A stretch of DNA of 64,000 nucleotides. Source: Flavobacterium ustbae (GTDB lineage Bacteria > Bacteroidota > Bacteroidia > Flavobacteriales > Flavobacteriaceae). Location of the stretch: NCBI RefSeq assembly GCF_003946915.1, contig NZ_RPOC01000002.1, positions 346,915-410,914 on the forward strand, given 5' to 3'. Position numbers and translations under genes: made by a program. This document shows positions 42,396 through 50,504 of the stretch, in pieces (positions within the stretch are counted from its first letter, which is position 1; every line of letters starts with the position of its first letter). The notes under the pieces are model-generated. The model was not told the origin of the DNA and made no database searches. It saw only the letters and a program-made list of their open reading frames with translations.

Positions 42396-43808
42396 TTAGT
42401 TTTTAAATTTAGCTTCAAAAATTTTAAATCTGTTATCAAGATCTTTAATCAATTGTTTTTTCACCGATTCATCCTGAATAAAACTATAATTAATGCTGTT
42501 ATAAACGTAATTTTTTATCGTTTCGTAATTCACGTCAGGATATCTTTTTGCCAATAAAACATATTGTTCAGTCATATTAGTTCTTAAGATTCCCGCATCG
42601 TCTGTGCTGATTACGATTGGAACATTGAATTCTTTATAAAGTGTAAACGGATGTCTGTTTTCTTTGACCTTTAAAATGAATTCGTTACTCGCTAAATTAA
42701 TTTCGATCGGAATATTATTTTTAGACATATAACGCAGTAAATCATACGAATTGGCTTCGTAAGCGATATCAACTCCATGACCAATTCTATTAGCGCCTGC
42801 TACATGAATAGCATCGTTAATGTGCCAAGTTAACTCTTCTGGCTGAACCAAACCTAAAGTCAATTCGCCTGCGTGAAGCGTATATTTTACAGCTGGAAAT
42901 TTAGTATGACAATATTTAAACATGACCATGTGCAACCAATAATCTTTCATAGAATTTTCGCCATGTTCTGGAGAAACAATGTTAATTCCAGCAGTTAGTT
43001 TACTTTCGCTTGACGAAATAAAAGCAATCGTTAAGTTTTTAAACAAATCGACTGGTTCCATAAAACGTAATACAAAGTTTTGATAACGCATGGTGAATTT
43101 TTCGTCATCTATTTTCAAATCTTTATGCAGTTTTGCTAAGAAATTGTTGTTGAAATCGTCAGCGTATTTTCGAGCTTCTTTTTTCTGAAGCGCTTTATAC
43201 AATTCGTCTAAAAGTTTTAAGACCGTTTTTTCGTCTTTCTGGTTTGCTGCTTCTCGTAATTTTGTGTTGAAATCGGCTAAATCAGAAACATTCATATCGC
43301 ACGGAATTGTAGATAATTGTGTTTCGATGTAACTTACATTTTCGGCAATAGCACGCTTTTTAAGTTCTAACATTCCCTCTGCAAAATGACCTGCAATTGT
43401 TGGTTCGAATTTCATGAAAGAATCAAAAAATAAATCATCTGAAGGTACAGAACCATTATAATCTTTAATAGACCAAGTTTGCATGATTAGCTGTTGGTAA
43501 TAGTCTAATTTACTTTGATTTTTTAGAGAAGAAAATTTTTCCCAAGGTTCATTTGAAGGTTTTGTTTTAGAAACTCCCAAAGTTTCCAAATTCAAATAAA
43601 AATCTTCTGCAATTGCTCTTTCTAAAAGCGGTTCTGCATAAACTGATCCTGAAAAATGGTGGTGTAAATCGCCTCCTTTTGGCATTTGCTGAAAAAAAGC
43701 TGTTAAGAGCGCTTCATTATTTCTGATTTTTTCTAAATAACTTTCAGCCGATTGAGAAAAGCCGATTTGTGTTATCAAAAAACAGAAAATTGTAATTATT
43801 CTTGTCAT
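42396..43808 (-). CDS. secreted adenosine deaminase (ADGF-like)
   Basis: A 470-residue exported protein with signal MTRIITIFCFLITQIGFSQ. Amidohydrolase motifs of adenosine deaminase are GGDLHHHFSGSVYAE (zinc His residues), KYTLHAGEL (third ligand and catalytic Glu), NRIGHGVDI, and PIVISTDDAGI with the catalytic Asp pair. Residues 90-260 form an N-terminal helical extension typical of the growth-factor-like ADA family; usual cytosolic enzymes have about 340 residues. It would convert adenosine or deoxyadenosine outside the cytoplasm to inosine and ammonia, feeding purine salvage. A canonical promoter lies 22-50 bases upstream and overlaps an 8-bp tandem repeat. Confidence 0.9.
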   Translation of the reverse strand: MTRIITIFCFLITQIGFSQSAESYLEKIRNNEALLTAFFQQMPKGGDLHHHFSGSVYAEPLLERAIAEDFYLNLETLGVSKTKPSNEPWEKFSSLKNQSKLDYYQQLIMQTWSIKDYNGSVPSDDLFFDSFMKFEPTIAGHFAEGMLELKKRAIAENVSYIETQLSTIPCDMNVSDLADFNTKLREAANQKDEKTVLKLLDELYKALQKKEARKYADDFNNNFLAKLHKDLKIDDEKFTMRYQNFVLRFMEPVDLFKNLTIAFISSSESKLTAGINIVSPEHGENSMKDYWLHMVMFKYCHTKFPAVKYTLHAGELTLGLVQPEELTWHINDAIHVAGANRIGHGVDIAYEANSYDLLRYMSKNNIPIEINLASNEFILKVKENRHPFTLYKEFNVPIVISTDDAGILRTNMTEQYVLLAKRYPDVNYETIKNYVYNSINYSFIQDESVKKQLIKDLDNRFKIFEAKFKN

Positions 43809-43829
43809 ACTCTAAGATTAAATTACGCG

Positions 43830-43858
43830 CAAATATACGATTTTTCTCTGAGGTTCAA
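43830..43858 (-). promoter_or_regulatory. canonical promoter of the adenosine deaminase gene
   Basis: On the minus strand TTG (43858-43856), 18 bases, TATATTTG (43837-43830), exact to the consensus. The -33 TTG is the first base triplet of the CAAAG repeat tract, read in reverse. Confidence 0.65.
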
Positions 43859-43903
43859 AGCTACAAAGATGCAAAGATGCAAAGTTACAAAGCGACAAAG
43901 TTT
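43856..43903. repeat. 8-bp tandem repeat, six units of CAAAGNNN
   Basis: CAAAGCTA, CAAAGATG, CAAAGATG, CAAAGTTA, CAAAGCGA, CAAAGTTT in unbroken phase. The conserved CAAAG is the reverse complement of the CTTTG core of local -7 boxes. Confidence 0.75.
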
Positions 43904-44209
43904 CGAAATGAACCAGAGGCTTATAAAATGTTAAAGACGCACTGCAGTGCGCCTCTACAAGAAACCTTTGTGCCTATGTTACTCAGAACCTTTGTTCCTT
44001 AATTAAGAAAGTACCAGGGATTAAAATAAAATTAAAACCACAAATTTCGCAAATTTTCTCAAATTAATTTATTCATAGATAATTTGTGAAAATTTGCGAA
44101 ATTTGTGGCAAAAAAAACTTTGCTTGTTTTGTGTAAATCTTAGCCAAGCTTGCCTCTGCGCTAAAAAAAAACTTAGCACCTTAGCATCTCAGAACCTTTG
44201 TACCTTAGA
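43904..44209. repeat. spacer filled with repeats between the ADA promoter and the GNAT gene
   Basis: From left to right: GACGCACTGCAGTGCGCC with a perfect GCACTGCAGTGC palindrome (43939-43950; a decayed relative, GACGCACCACAGCGCATC, is near 5596); ACTCAGAACCTTTGTTCCTT; a clean palindrome 44038-44108 with arms CCACAAATTTCGCAAATTTT; and the word list CTTAGCACCTTAGCATCTCAG (44172-44208). No protein-coding frame is supported. Confidence 0.7.
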
Positions 44210-44491
44210 TTAAGAAAGCACATCTCTGATATCTTCAACCTTATCAAATACGCTTTTCGCGAAAGGACAAAGCGGAATAATTTTTACATTATTTGCTCGG
44301 GCATAATCTACCGCTGCCATAACTAATTTTTTACCAACACCTTTTCCGTTAAATTCCGGACTTACTTCTGTATGGTCGATAATAAATTTGTCATTTCCGG
44401 CCCAAGTATAAGTCATTTGTCCGGCTTGTTTGCCATCTTCCAGAGCTTCAAAATAGCCCTTTTTTGTATCGTTTATCTGTTGAATTTCCAT
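44210..44491 (-). CDS. small GNAT N-acetyltransferase (YjdJ-like)
   Basis: A 93-residue minimal GNAT of the COG2388 type. It carries GYFEALEDGKQAGQMTYTW, the acetyl-CoA loop KFIIDHTEVSPEFNGKGVGKKLV (Q/RxxGxG/A motif), MAAVDYARANNVKIIPLCPFAKSVF. The substrate is not known. It starts five bases after the OsmC gene stop and forms the third gene of the pirin-OsmC-GNAT unit. Confidence 0.85.
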   Translation of the reverse strand: MEIQQINDTKKGYFEALEDGKQAGQMTYTWAGNDKFIIDHTEVSPEFNGKGVGKKLVMAAVDYARANNVKIIPLCPFAKSVFDKVEDIRDVLS

Positions 44492-44496
44492 AATTT

Positions 44497-44895
44497 TTAT
44501 ACTAATGAAGTTTCGATATTAATCGTGTTTTTAAGTGTTTTATGAACAGGACAACTGTTAGCAATTTTAATAATGCGTTGTCTTTGCGTATCGTCTACAT
44601 TTCCTGTAATTAGAATTTTTGTTGAAAATAAAGAAACGGTATGCTCTTCATTTTTTTCAAAATCGACCCAAATAGTAAGTTCAGGAACGTCCCAAGCTTT
44701 GCGGTCAATATACATTCGTAAGGTTATTAAAGTACAGGAAGCGAGTGACGAAGCCAGAAGCTCAAAAGGACTAAATCCTAAATTTTTTCCGCCTATTTCC
44801 TGAGGCTCGTCCGAGATAAGGATATTACCAGTTTTAGATGTTATTTCTGTACGATATTTTCGGGTGTCGATTGTAGCTTTAATTGTATCCATCAT
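44497..44895 (-). CDS. OsmC family peroxiredoxin-like protein
   Basis: A 132-residue OsmC/Ohr-type protein. The conserved cysteines are in LASSLASCTLITLRMYIDRK and IANSCPVHKTLKN; the pattern with GGKNLGFSPFELL is typical. Family members reduce organic hydroperoxides using the two cysteines in the cytoplasm. The ATG overlaps the pirin stop by one base (TAATG), so the two are translationally coupled. A second ATG follows at once and either could be used. Confidence 0.88.
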   Translation of the reverse strand: MMDTIKATIDTRKYRTEITSKTGNILISDEPQEIGGKNLGFSPFELLASSLASCTLITLRMYIDRKAWDVPELTIWVDFEKNEEHTVSLFSTKILITGNVDDTQRQRIIKIANSCPVHKTLKNTINIETSLV

Positions 44896-45776
44896 TATTT
44901 AATTCTTGGTTCGGGTAATGGCACAAATTCTGTTTCGCCTGGAACCTTTGGAAAAGTTTGGTTTGTCCAGTCCATTTTTGCTTTTTCGATGAGGTTTTTA
45001 TCTGAAGAAACAAAGTTCCAAAAGATAAAATGTTCTTCAGGAAAAGGCTGTCCTCCAAAAATATAAACAGTAGAATTTTCGGCCATTTCAAACTCGCAAA
45101 GTGTACTGTCGTTTGTAATTAAAATTTGTCTCGGATCGTAAACATGTTCGCCGTTTTTAATGCTTCCTTCCAAAATATATAATCCGCTTTCGCCAAATAA
45201 ATCTTTTCCGATATTAATTTTTGCAGCTGCTTTACTTTTAATTTCAATAAAATATAATGGACTATAAACAGGAACAGGAGATTTTTTTCCGAATGCTTCA
45301 CCGGCAATTAATTTATAAGAAACTCCGTTTTCTTCCCAAGCCGGAATATCCTCTGCTTCAACATGTGTAAAGTTGGGATCCATTTGCTCTAATTCCTTCG
45401 GAAGCGCCACCCAAATCTGCAACCCGTGAAGCATTTTGTCTGAATGTCTTAAATATTCAGGCGTTCTTTCAGAATGAACGATTCCTTTTCCGGCTGTCAT
45501 CCAGTTTACCGCGCCAGGTTTTATTTCCAATTCTGTTCCTAAACTATCGCGGTGCATAATGCTTCCTTCAAACAGGAAAGTAAGAGTTGAAAGTCCGATA
45601 TGCGGATGCGGCGGAACATCCATGTTTTCGTGGTCACTTAAATGTGCCGGTCCCATATGATCGATAAAAACAAATGGTCCAACGGCTCTTTTTTCGCGGA
45701 AAGGCAATAATCTACCTACCATAAAATTGCCAATGTTGGCAGCACGTTCTTCGATAATTAAACTGATATTTGACAT
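44895..45776 (-). CDS. pirin family protein
   Basis: A 293-residue double-cupin pirin. The N-terminal cupin has GPFVFIDHMGPA, HPHIGLSTLTFLFEGSIMHRDSLGTE and GAVNWMTAGKGIVHSE, with metal-binding His and Glu residues. The C-terminal cupin has LYILEGSIKNGEH and VYIFGGQPFPEEHFIFWNFVSS. Pirins bind iron; several are quercetin dioxygenases, others are regulators or stress proteins. It leads a three-gene unit with OsmC and GNAT genes, consistent with oxidative stress. An exact -7 box TAATTTTG lies on the minus strand at 45804-45797. Confidence 0.9.
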   Translation of the reverse strand: MSNISLIIEERAANIGNFMVGRLLPFREKRAVGPFVFIDHMGPAHLSDHENMDVPPHPHIGLSTLTFLFEGSIMHRDSLGTELEIKPGAVNWMTAGKGIVHSERTPEYLRHSDKMLHGLQIWVALPKELEQMDPNFTHVEAEDIPAWEENGVSYKLIAGEAFGKKSPVPVYSPLYFIEIKSKAAAKINIGKDLFGESGLYILEGSIKNGEHVYDPRQILITNDSTLCEFEMAENSTVYIFGGQPFPEEHFIFWNFVSSDKNLIEKAKMDWTNQTFPKVPGETEFVPLPEPRIK

Positions 45777-45915
45777 GTGGTATTGTTTAGTTGAAACAAA
45801 ATTAATAGAGTTGTGTTTGGCTCTGACTTAATTTAGATTAAGAAATTTGTTTTTGATTTTTTGTTTTATAAAAATAAGGAAAATCATTTTAATAAATTTA
45901 GTGGCATGGATAATA

Positions 45916-46057
45916 AGCCCTGGAAGGGCTAAATATTTATAGAACAAATACCATTATCTAAAAATCAAACCCCATCGGGGTGAAACGTGTCGCTCCTCTG
46001 GAGCTTTTTTCTATTCTTTCGATTGCTTTTTCTATAAATATTTTACTCCTCCGGAGT
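45916..46057. repeat. array of four short GC hairpins within a larger inverted repeat
   Basis: AGCCCTGGAAGGGCT (45916), ACCCCATCGGGGT (45969), GCTCCTCTGGAGC (45992) and ACTCCTCCGGAGT (46045) are small perfect or near-perfect palindromes. Start-to-start distances are 53, 23 and 53 bases, and the flanks AATATTTATAGA (left) and TCTATAAATATT (right) are inverted, so the whole block is symmetric. It lies in the 285-base spacer between the pirin and alkylation-repair genes. Confidence 0.7.
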
Positions 46058-46061
46058 AGAC

Positions 46062-47162
46062 TTAATCAATCAATTCAAACTCCAAAACCTCACTTTCAGT
46101 TCCATTAATAATAATAGACAATTGATGAATTCCGGTATGAAAAACACGTGTCGTAATGATTTTAAAAGACTGGTTTCTTTCAATTTTGGTTAATTGGTTC
46201 GGATGATAGATTTTCTCACTGATTTTAAAGACTTTTTTAGCTAAATGTCCTTTCGCTTTTTTGTAATGCACAGCATATTCTAAACGAATCGTTTTTGGAT
46301 CTTCATTTTTATTATTTAAGTGAAAATGAAACTGCAGATAATCTCCAATTTTTACTTTAGGCGTTTTAATTTCGAAAGAAGAAAGTTCAATATTGGTACT
46401 TTCTAAACCATAATGACTTAAGATTTCCGGATGACCTTGTTTTAGTAAAGTACGGCATCCGTGTTTGATAATTCCGTCGGTTTCTTTGGTTTGTCCTTTC
46501 CATCTTTTTGCGATTTCGAGAACAATCGCTGGATTATCTTTTACAATATCATTTAGGTTATTGGCAACACTTCGGCGAACATATTCTGAAGGATCGTTTT
46601 TTAGATTTTCTAGAATTGGAAAAATAGAACTCGGATCTTTTTTTAAGAACGGAATCGCCATTGCCCAAGGTAATCTAGGTCGTGAACCTTCGCTTGCTAA
46701 TCGGCGTACATGGTGATTTTCGTGCAAAGACCATTTTGTCATTTCGTCAATCATCCTTTCTTTATATTTTAAAATAAAAGGACGAACGGCAAACTCACAG
46801 CTTATAAATTGTGTGATTGATAAAAAGGCTTTCGCCGAAGTTTCAAAATCGTCTAAACCGTACACTTCGATATAATCGGCAAAGAAAATGAACGCTAGAT
46901 TGCTGTCTGCAAAATTGTTTTTTCTCAGATTATCAATGATTTTATCAATTAAAGCGGTAGCTTCAGGAAAATTTTGTGGCATAAACTGATGGAAAACAAC
47001 AGTTGTGTGTTTCATTCTTTCTTTCCATTCTTTTCCCGAAAAATCGCCTTCATAAATCGTTTCGATGAATTTTTGTTTATCGAAAGAAGGATAAACTTCG
47101 GCGACAGCCTGACCAAATTTTTCGTAAAAAGAAACCGAGTAAATATCTTTAATTAATCCCAT
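46062..47162 (-). CDS. DNA alkylation repair protein (HEAT-repeat, AlkC/AlkD-like)
   Basis: About 366 residues of HEAT-like helical repeats: NLKNDPSEYVRRSVANNLNDIVKDNPAIV, HENHHVRRLASEGSRPRLPWAM, GCRTLLKQGHPEILSHYG. The C-terminus is a beta-rich Ig-like domain (YLQFHFHLNNKNEDPKTIRLEYAVHY) as in AlkC-type glycosylases. Such enzymes excise alkylated purines without flipping the base. The frame reaches 47186, but a start at 47162 (MGLIKDIYSV) is preferred because an exact -7 box (47184-47191, minus-strand TATCTTTG) covers the longer start. Single gene; not part of an ada operon. Confidence 0.85.
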   Translation of the reverse strand: MGLIKDIYSVSFYEKFGQAVAEVYPSFDKQKFIETIYEGDFSGKEWKERMKHTTVVFHQFMPQNFPEATALIDKIIDNLRKNNFADSNLAFIFFADYIEVYGLDDFETSAKAFLSITQFISCEFAVRPFILKYKERMIDEMTKWSLHENHHVRRLASEGSRPRLPWAMAIPFLKKDPSSIFPILENLKNDPSEYVRRSVANNLNDIVKDNPAIVLEIAKRWKGQTKETDGIIKHGCRTLLKQGHPEILSHYGLESTNIELSSFEIKTPKVKIGDYLQFHFHLNNKNEDPKTIRLEYAVHYKKAKGHLAKKVFKISEKIYHPNQLTKIERNQSFKIITTRVFHTGIHQLSIIINGTESEVLEFELID

Positions 47163-47238
47163 AAATTTTGCTTGATTGAACTTCAAAGATATTTAATGTT
47201 TTGAATTGTTTTGGCAGATTTGCTTGAAAAAATAACAA

Positions 47239-47301
47239 GCCACAGATTACACAGATTACCACAGATTTTTTTAAATCATTTTAATCCTGATAATCTGTGG
47301 C
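47239..47301. repeat. palindromic intergenic repeat (CCACAGATT family)
   Basis: GCCACAGATTACACAGATTA on the left and TAATCCTGATAATCTGTGGC on the right. Same family as 35418-35495 and the outer element at 41801-41946. Confidence 0.75.
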
Positions 47302-47399
47302 TAAATATAAAATTAAGTTAATAAGAAACTTTTCGCAGAAAGGAAACTTTTAAATCGATAAAATATGTCCTAATTTAGCATATTATTAAAAATAGAAAA

Positions 47400-48257
47400 A
47401 TGATAAGCGAAGCCCAATTTCAAGCAGAATTACAACTTTTAATAAGCAATGCCATTAGAGAAGATGTTGGCACGGGCGACTATAGTTCGCTGGCCTGCAT
47501 TCCTGATACTGCACACGGTCAGGCAAAATTATTGGTGAAAGACCAAGGAATAATTGCTGGTGTTGCGCTTGCTAAAATGATATTTGAACATGTAGATCCA
47601 AAATTAAAAGTAAAGACTTTTATCGAAGATGGAACACACGTAGAATATGGTGAAGTTGTTTTTGAAGTTTCCGGAAGCTCGCAGTCTATTTTAAAAGCAG
47701 AAAGAGTGGTTTTGAATACCATGCAGAGAATGTCGGCTATTGCTACCAAAACCAGTCAATATGTTGAATTGTTAGAAGGAACCGGTGCTAAAATATTGGA
47801 TACTAGAAAAACAACTCCAAATTTTAGAGCTGCAGAAAAATGGGCTGTAAAAATTGGTGGAGGTGAAAATCATCGTTTTGCACTTTATGATATGGTGATG
47901 TTGAAAGACAATCATATTGATTTTGCTGGTGGAATTACGCGTGCGATTTCTAAAACGAAAGAATATTTAAAAGAGAATAATCTTGATCTTAAAATTATTG
48001 TTGAAGCTCGCAGTTTAGACGAAATCAGAGAGATTTTACAAAGCGATGGCGTTCACAGAATTTTAATTGATAACTTTAATTACGAAGACACCAAAACGGC
48101 TGTTGCGTTGATTGGAACAAAATGCCAAACCGAATCATCTGGAAATATCAACGAAAAAACAATCCGAGAATATGCTTTGTGCGGTGTAAACTACATTTCG
48201 TCTGGGGCTTTGACTCATTCTGTTTATAATATGGATTTGAGTTTAAAGGCTTTTTAA
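47400..48257 (+). CDS. nadC: nicotinate-nucleotide diphosphorylase (carboxylating)
   Basis: A 285-residue quinolinate phosphoribosyltransferase. Motifs are AIREDVGTGDYSSLA, ERVVLNTMQRMSAIATKT, ILDTRKTTPNFRAAEKWAVKIGGGENHR, MVMLKDNHID, IIVEARSLDEIREI and HRILIDNF. It converts quinolinate and PRPP to nicotinate mononucleotide, CO2 and pyrophosphate in de novo NAD synthesis. Normal length, complete active site. It is followed 94 bases later by a YihY-like gene in a typical Bacteroidota order. Confidence 0.97.
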   Translation: MISEAQFQAELQLLISNAIREDVGTGDYSSLACIPDTAHGQAKLLVKDQGIIAGVALAKMIFEHVDPKLKVKTFIEDGTHVEYGEVVFEVSGSSQSILKAERVVLNTMQRMSAIATKTSQYVELLEGTGAKILDTRKTTPNFRAAEKWAVKIGGGENHRFALYDMVMLKDNHIDFAGGITRAISKTKEYLKENNLDLKIIVEARSLDEIREILQSDGVHRILIDNFNYEDTKTAVALIGTKCQTESSGNINEKTIREYALCGVNYISSGALTHSVYNMDLSLKAF

Positions 48258-48351
48258 TGAGGTATGAATTTTGAATTATAAGTTATGAGAAATTGAACTT
48301 AAAGTAGGGTTTAATCTAAAATCATAACTCTAAAATCTAAAATCAAAAAAT

Positions 48352-49275
48352 ATGTCAAAAGAGATAGAAGCTCGGATTGAGAAACTGCCTGTTGTGCGCT
48401 CTTTGGCCCGACTTTTAAAAAAAGTAAAACTGCCTTGGCTTGAAGGTTTTTCGCTGTATGATTTAATGGAAATGTACACTTTAGGAATTCTTGAAGGCGC
48501 TTTTTCCTACCATGCCAGCGCGGTTTCGTTTAGCTTTTTTATGGCATTATTTCCTTTTGCTTTATTTATTTTAAACTTAATTCCGTTTATTCCAATAGAC
48601 AATTTTCAGGCAGATTTTTTATTGTTTGTGCAGCAAAGTGTTCCTCCAAATACGTATGATGCCATCAGTAAAATTATCAGCGATATTTTAAATAATAGTC
48701 ATTCAGGGCTATTATCATCGGGATTTTTGCTTTCGATTTTTTTAATGGCTAATGGAATTAACGGAATTCTGAGCGGTTTTGAATCTTCTAAACACGTATT
48801 TGATAAACGCGGGTTTTTTAGCCAATATCTCGTAGCGTTGGCTATTTCTCTCGTAATGACTGTTATTTTGTTTGTAACGGTGGCAACAATTGTAGTTTTT
48901 GAGGTTTTTATTCAGAAGACAATTATTCAGGATGTGCTGAGCGATAGAATTCCGCTGATTATTTTGGGCCGATATTTGTTTGTTATTTTAATGATTTTGA
49001 TAACATCTTCAATACTATTGCGTTATGGTACAAAGCAGTATAATAAAGTGCCTTTTATAAGTATTGGTTCTGTTTTTACAACGATCTTAATTGTTATATC
49101 TTCGTTCTTTTTTGGAATTTGGGTTATAAAATTTTCAAAATATAACGAACTTTATGGTTCTATTGGGACATTATTAATTCTAATGTTTTATATTTGGATA
49201 AACTGTATGATTCTGCTTTTAGGGTTCGAACTGAATGCTTCTATCAGAAAATTAAAACAAAAAAAAGAAAAATAA
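48352..49275 (+). CDS. YihY/virulence factor BrkB family membrane protein
   Basis: A 307-residue protein with about six membrane helices. The family start motif is HASAVSFSFFMALFPFALFIL, and the last helices show YGSIGTLLILMFYIWINCMILLLGFELNA. It was once annotated as ribonuclease BN; the family's true role is unknown, possibly transport. A basic cytosolic tail closes it (KLKQKKEK). The next ATG follows two bases after its stop, so it shares a transcript with DUF2147 and the lactamase gene. Confidence 0.9.
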   Translation: MSKEIEARIEKLPVVRSLARLLKKVKLPWLEGFSLYDLMEMYTLGILEGAFSYHASAVSFSFFMALFPFALFILNLIPFIPIDNFQADFLLFVQQSVPPNTYDAISKIISDILNNSHSGLLSSGFLLSIFLMANGINGILSGFESSKHVFDKRGFFSQYLVALAISLVMTVILFVTVATIVVFEVFIQKTIIQDVLSDRIPLIILGRYLFVILMILITSSILLRYGTKQYNKVPFISIGSVFTTILIVISSFFFGIWVIKFSKYNELYGSIGTLLILMFYIWINCMILLLGFELNASIRKLKQKKEK

Positions 49276-49276
49276 T

Positions 49277-49705
49277 ATGAAAAATTTGATGCTAACTATC
49301 GGTGTGTTCTTATTTGCCTTAACCATGCAAAGCCAAAGTGTAATTGGAAAATGGAAAACAATTGACGATGAAACAGGTGAAGCAAAATCAATCGTAGAAA
49401 TCTACGAGAAATCAGGAAAAGTTTATGGTAAGGTGATCGATATTCTTCGTGACAGTCATAAAAAAGATGTTTGTACAAAATGTGACGGAGCCGAAAAAAA
49501 TAAGCCAATTTTAGGAATGGTCATTATGAATGGACTTAAAAAAGACGGTTCAGAATATAATGGCGGAACAATCTTAGATCCTACAAGCGGTAAAAAATAC
49601 AAATGTTACATTACTTTAGAGTCTCCTGACAAATTAAAACTTCGCGGTTATGTGGGAGTCTCTATAATGGGAAGAACACAATATTGGACGAGAGTAAAAA
49701 ATTAA
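49277..49705 (+). CDS. DUF2147 family secreted protein
   Basis: A 142-residue protein with signal MKNLMLTIGVFLFALTMQSQ. The fold is a lipocalin-like DUF2147 domain: VIGKWKTIDDETGEAKSIVEIYE, VCTKCDGAEKNKPILGMVIM, GGTILDPTSGKKYKCYITLE and LRGYVGVSIMGRTQYW. The Cys-x-x-Cys in CTKC is typical. Function unknown. It lies two bases after the BrkB-like gene and 13 bases before the metallo-beta-lactamase gene. Confidence 0.88.
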   Translation: MKNLMLTIGVFLFALTMQSQSVIGKWKTIDDETGEAKSIVEIYEKSGKVYGKVIDILRDSHKKDVCTKCDGAEKNKPILGMVIMNGLKKDGSEYNGGTILDPTSGKKYKCYITLESPDKLKLRGYVGVSIMGRTQYWTRVKN

Positions 49706-49718
49706 TTTAAAAATATAA

Positions 49719-50459
49719 ATGCGAAAATTAGCTTCGATAATTTTATTCTTAGTTATAGTTTCAAATAGCTTCGGACAATCTAAGAATTCGCCATTACAAA
49801 TAAGTCATCTTACGGGTGACTTTTATGTTTATAAGACTTTTAATGATTATAAAGGTGTTAAGATTTCTGCCAATGCCATGTATGTAGTTACAGATAAAGG
49901 TGCAGTGCTGTTTGATGCGCCTTGGGATAAAACGCAGTTTCAACCTTTATTGGATAGTATCAAGAAAAAGCATAACAAAAATATTGTAATGGTTTTTGCG
50001 ACGCACTCGCATGATGATCGCGCTGGCGGATTGGATTTTTATAGAAAAAAAGGAATTAAAACCTATTCAGGCAAGTTAACAGACGAAATTCTTAAGAATA
50101 AGAAAGAGCCAAGAGCCGAATTTGTAATTCCAAATGATACTATTTTTAAGGTTGGACAATATAAATTTGAGGTATATTATCCCGGTAAAGGTCATGCGCC
50201 AGACAATATTGTGGCTTGGTTCGAAAAAGAGAAAATTCTTTATAGTGGATGTTTTATAAAAAGTGCTGAAGCAAGAGATTTAGGTTATTTAGGTGATGCT
50301 GATGTTAAAGAATGGGAGAAATCTATTAAAAAAGTTCAGTCGAAATTTAAAAACCCAAAATTTGTAATTCCAGGGCATGACGGCGGAACTACAAATCAAT
50401 CTATAAGCCATACATTGAAGCTAGTTCAGGATTATCTCAGCAAAGCACAAAAAGATTAA
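49719..50459 (+). CDS. subclass B1 metallo-beta-lactamase
   Basis: A 246-residue exported zinc hydrolase, signal ending NSFGQ. All B1 zinc ligands are present: His96-Ser-His98-Asp-Asp100 in ATHSHDDRAGG, His159 in GKGHAPDN, Cys178 in YSGCFIKS, and His220 in IPGHDGG. It hydrolyses penicillins, cephalosporins and usually carbapenems in the periplasm. Similar chromosomal enzymes are typical of Flavobacteriia (JOHN-1, IND and BlaB groups). No mobile element, integron or nearby composition change is seen, so it is resident and not acquired. The gap from the DUF2147 gene is 13 bases. Confidence 0.92.
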   Translation: MRKLASIILFLVIVSNSFGQSKNSPLQISHLTGDFYVYKTFNDYKGVKISANAMYVVTDKGAVLFDAPWDKTQFQPLLDSIKKKHNKNIVMVFATHSHDDRAGGLDFYRKKGIKTYSGKLTDEILKNKKEPRAEFVIPNDTIFKVGQYKFEVYYPGKGHAPDNIVAWFEKEKILYSGCFIKSAEARDLGYLGDADVKEWEKSIKKVQSKFKNPKFVIPGHDGGTTNQSISHTLKLVQDYLSKAQKD

Positions 50460-50473
50460 TAGTTTATTTTGCG

Positions 50474-50481
50474 TATATTTG
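50474..50481 (+). promoter_or_regulatory. -7 box upstream of the antitoxin-like gene
   Basis: TATATTTG, an exact TAnnTTTG, 24 bases before the ATG. No -33 TTG is present at the usual spacing. Confidence 0.4.
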
Positions 50482-50504
50482 AAACAATATAAAAGAGTGA
50501 TAAA

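Noticed and set aside
43856..43903. Short tandem repeat as a CRISPR or iteron origin
   Set aside because: Units are only 8 bp, and no replication protein gene or cas gene is near. Best described as a promoter-proximal tandem repeat.
49719..50459. Metallo-beta-lactamase as a recently acquired resistance gene
   Set aside because: No insertion sequence, integron or change of base composition; it is embedded in an operon with chromosomal genes.
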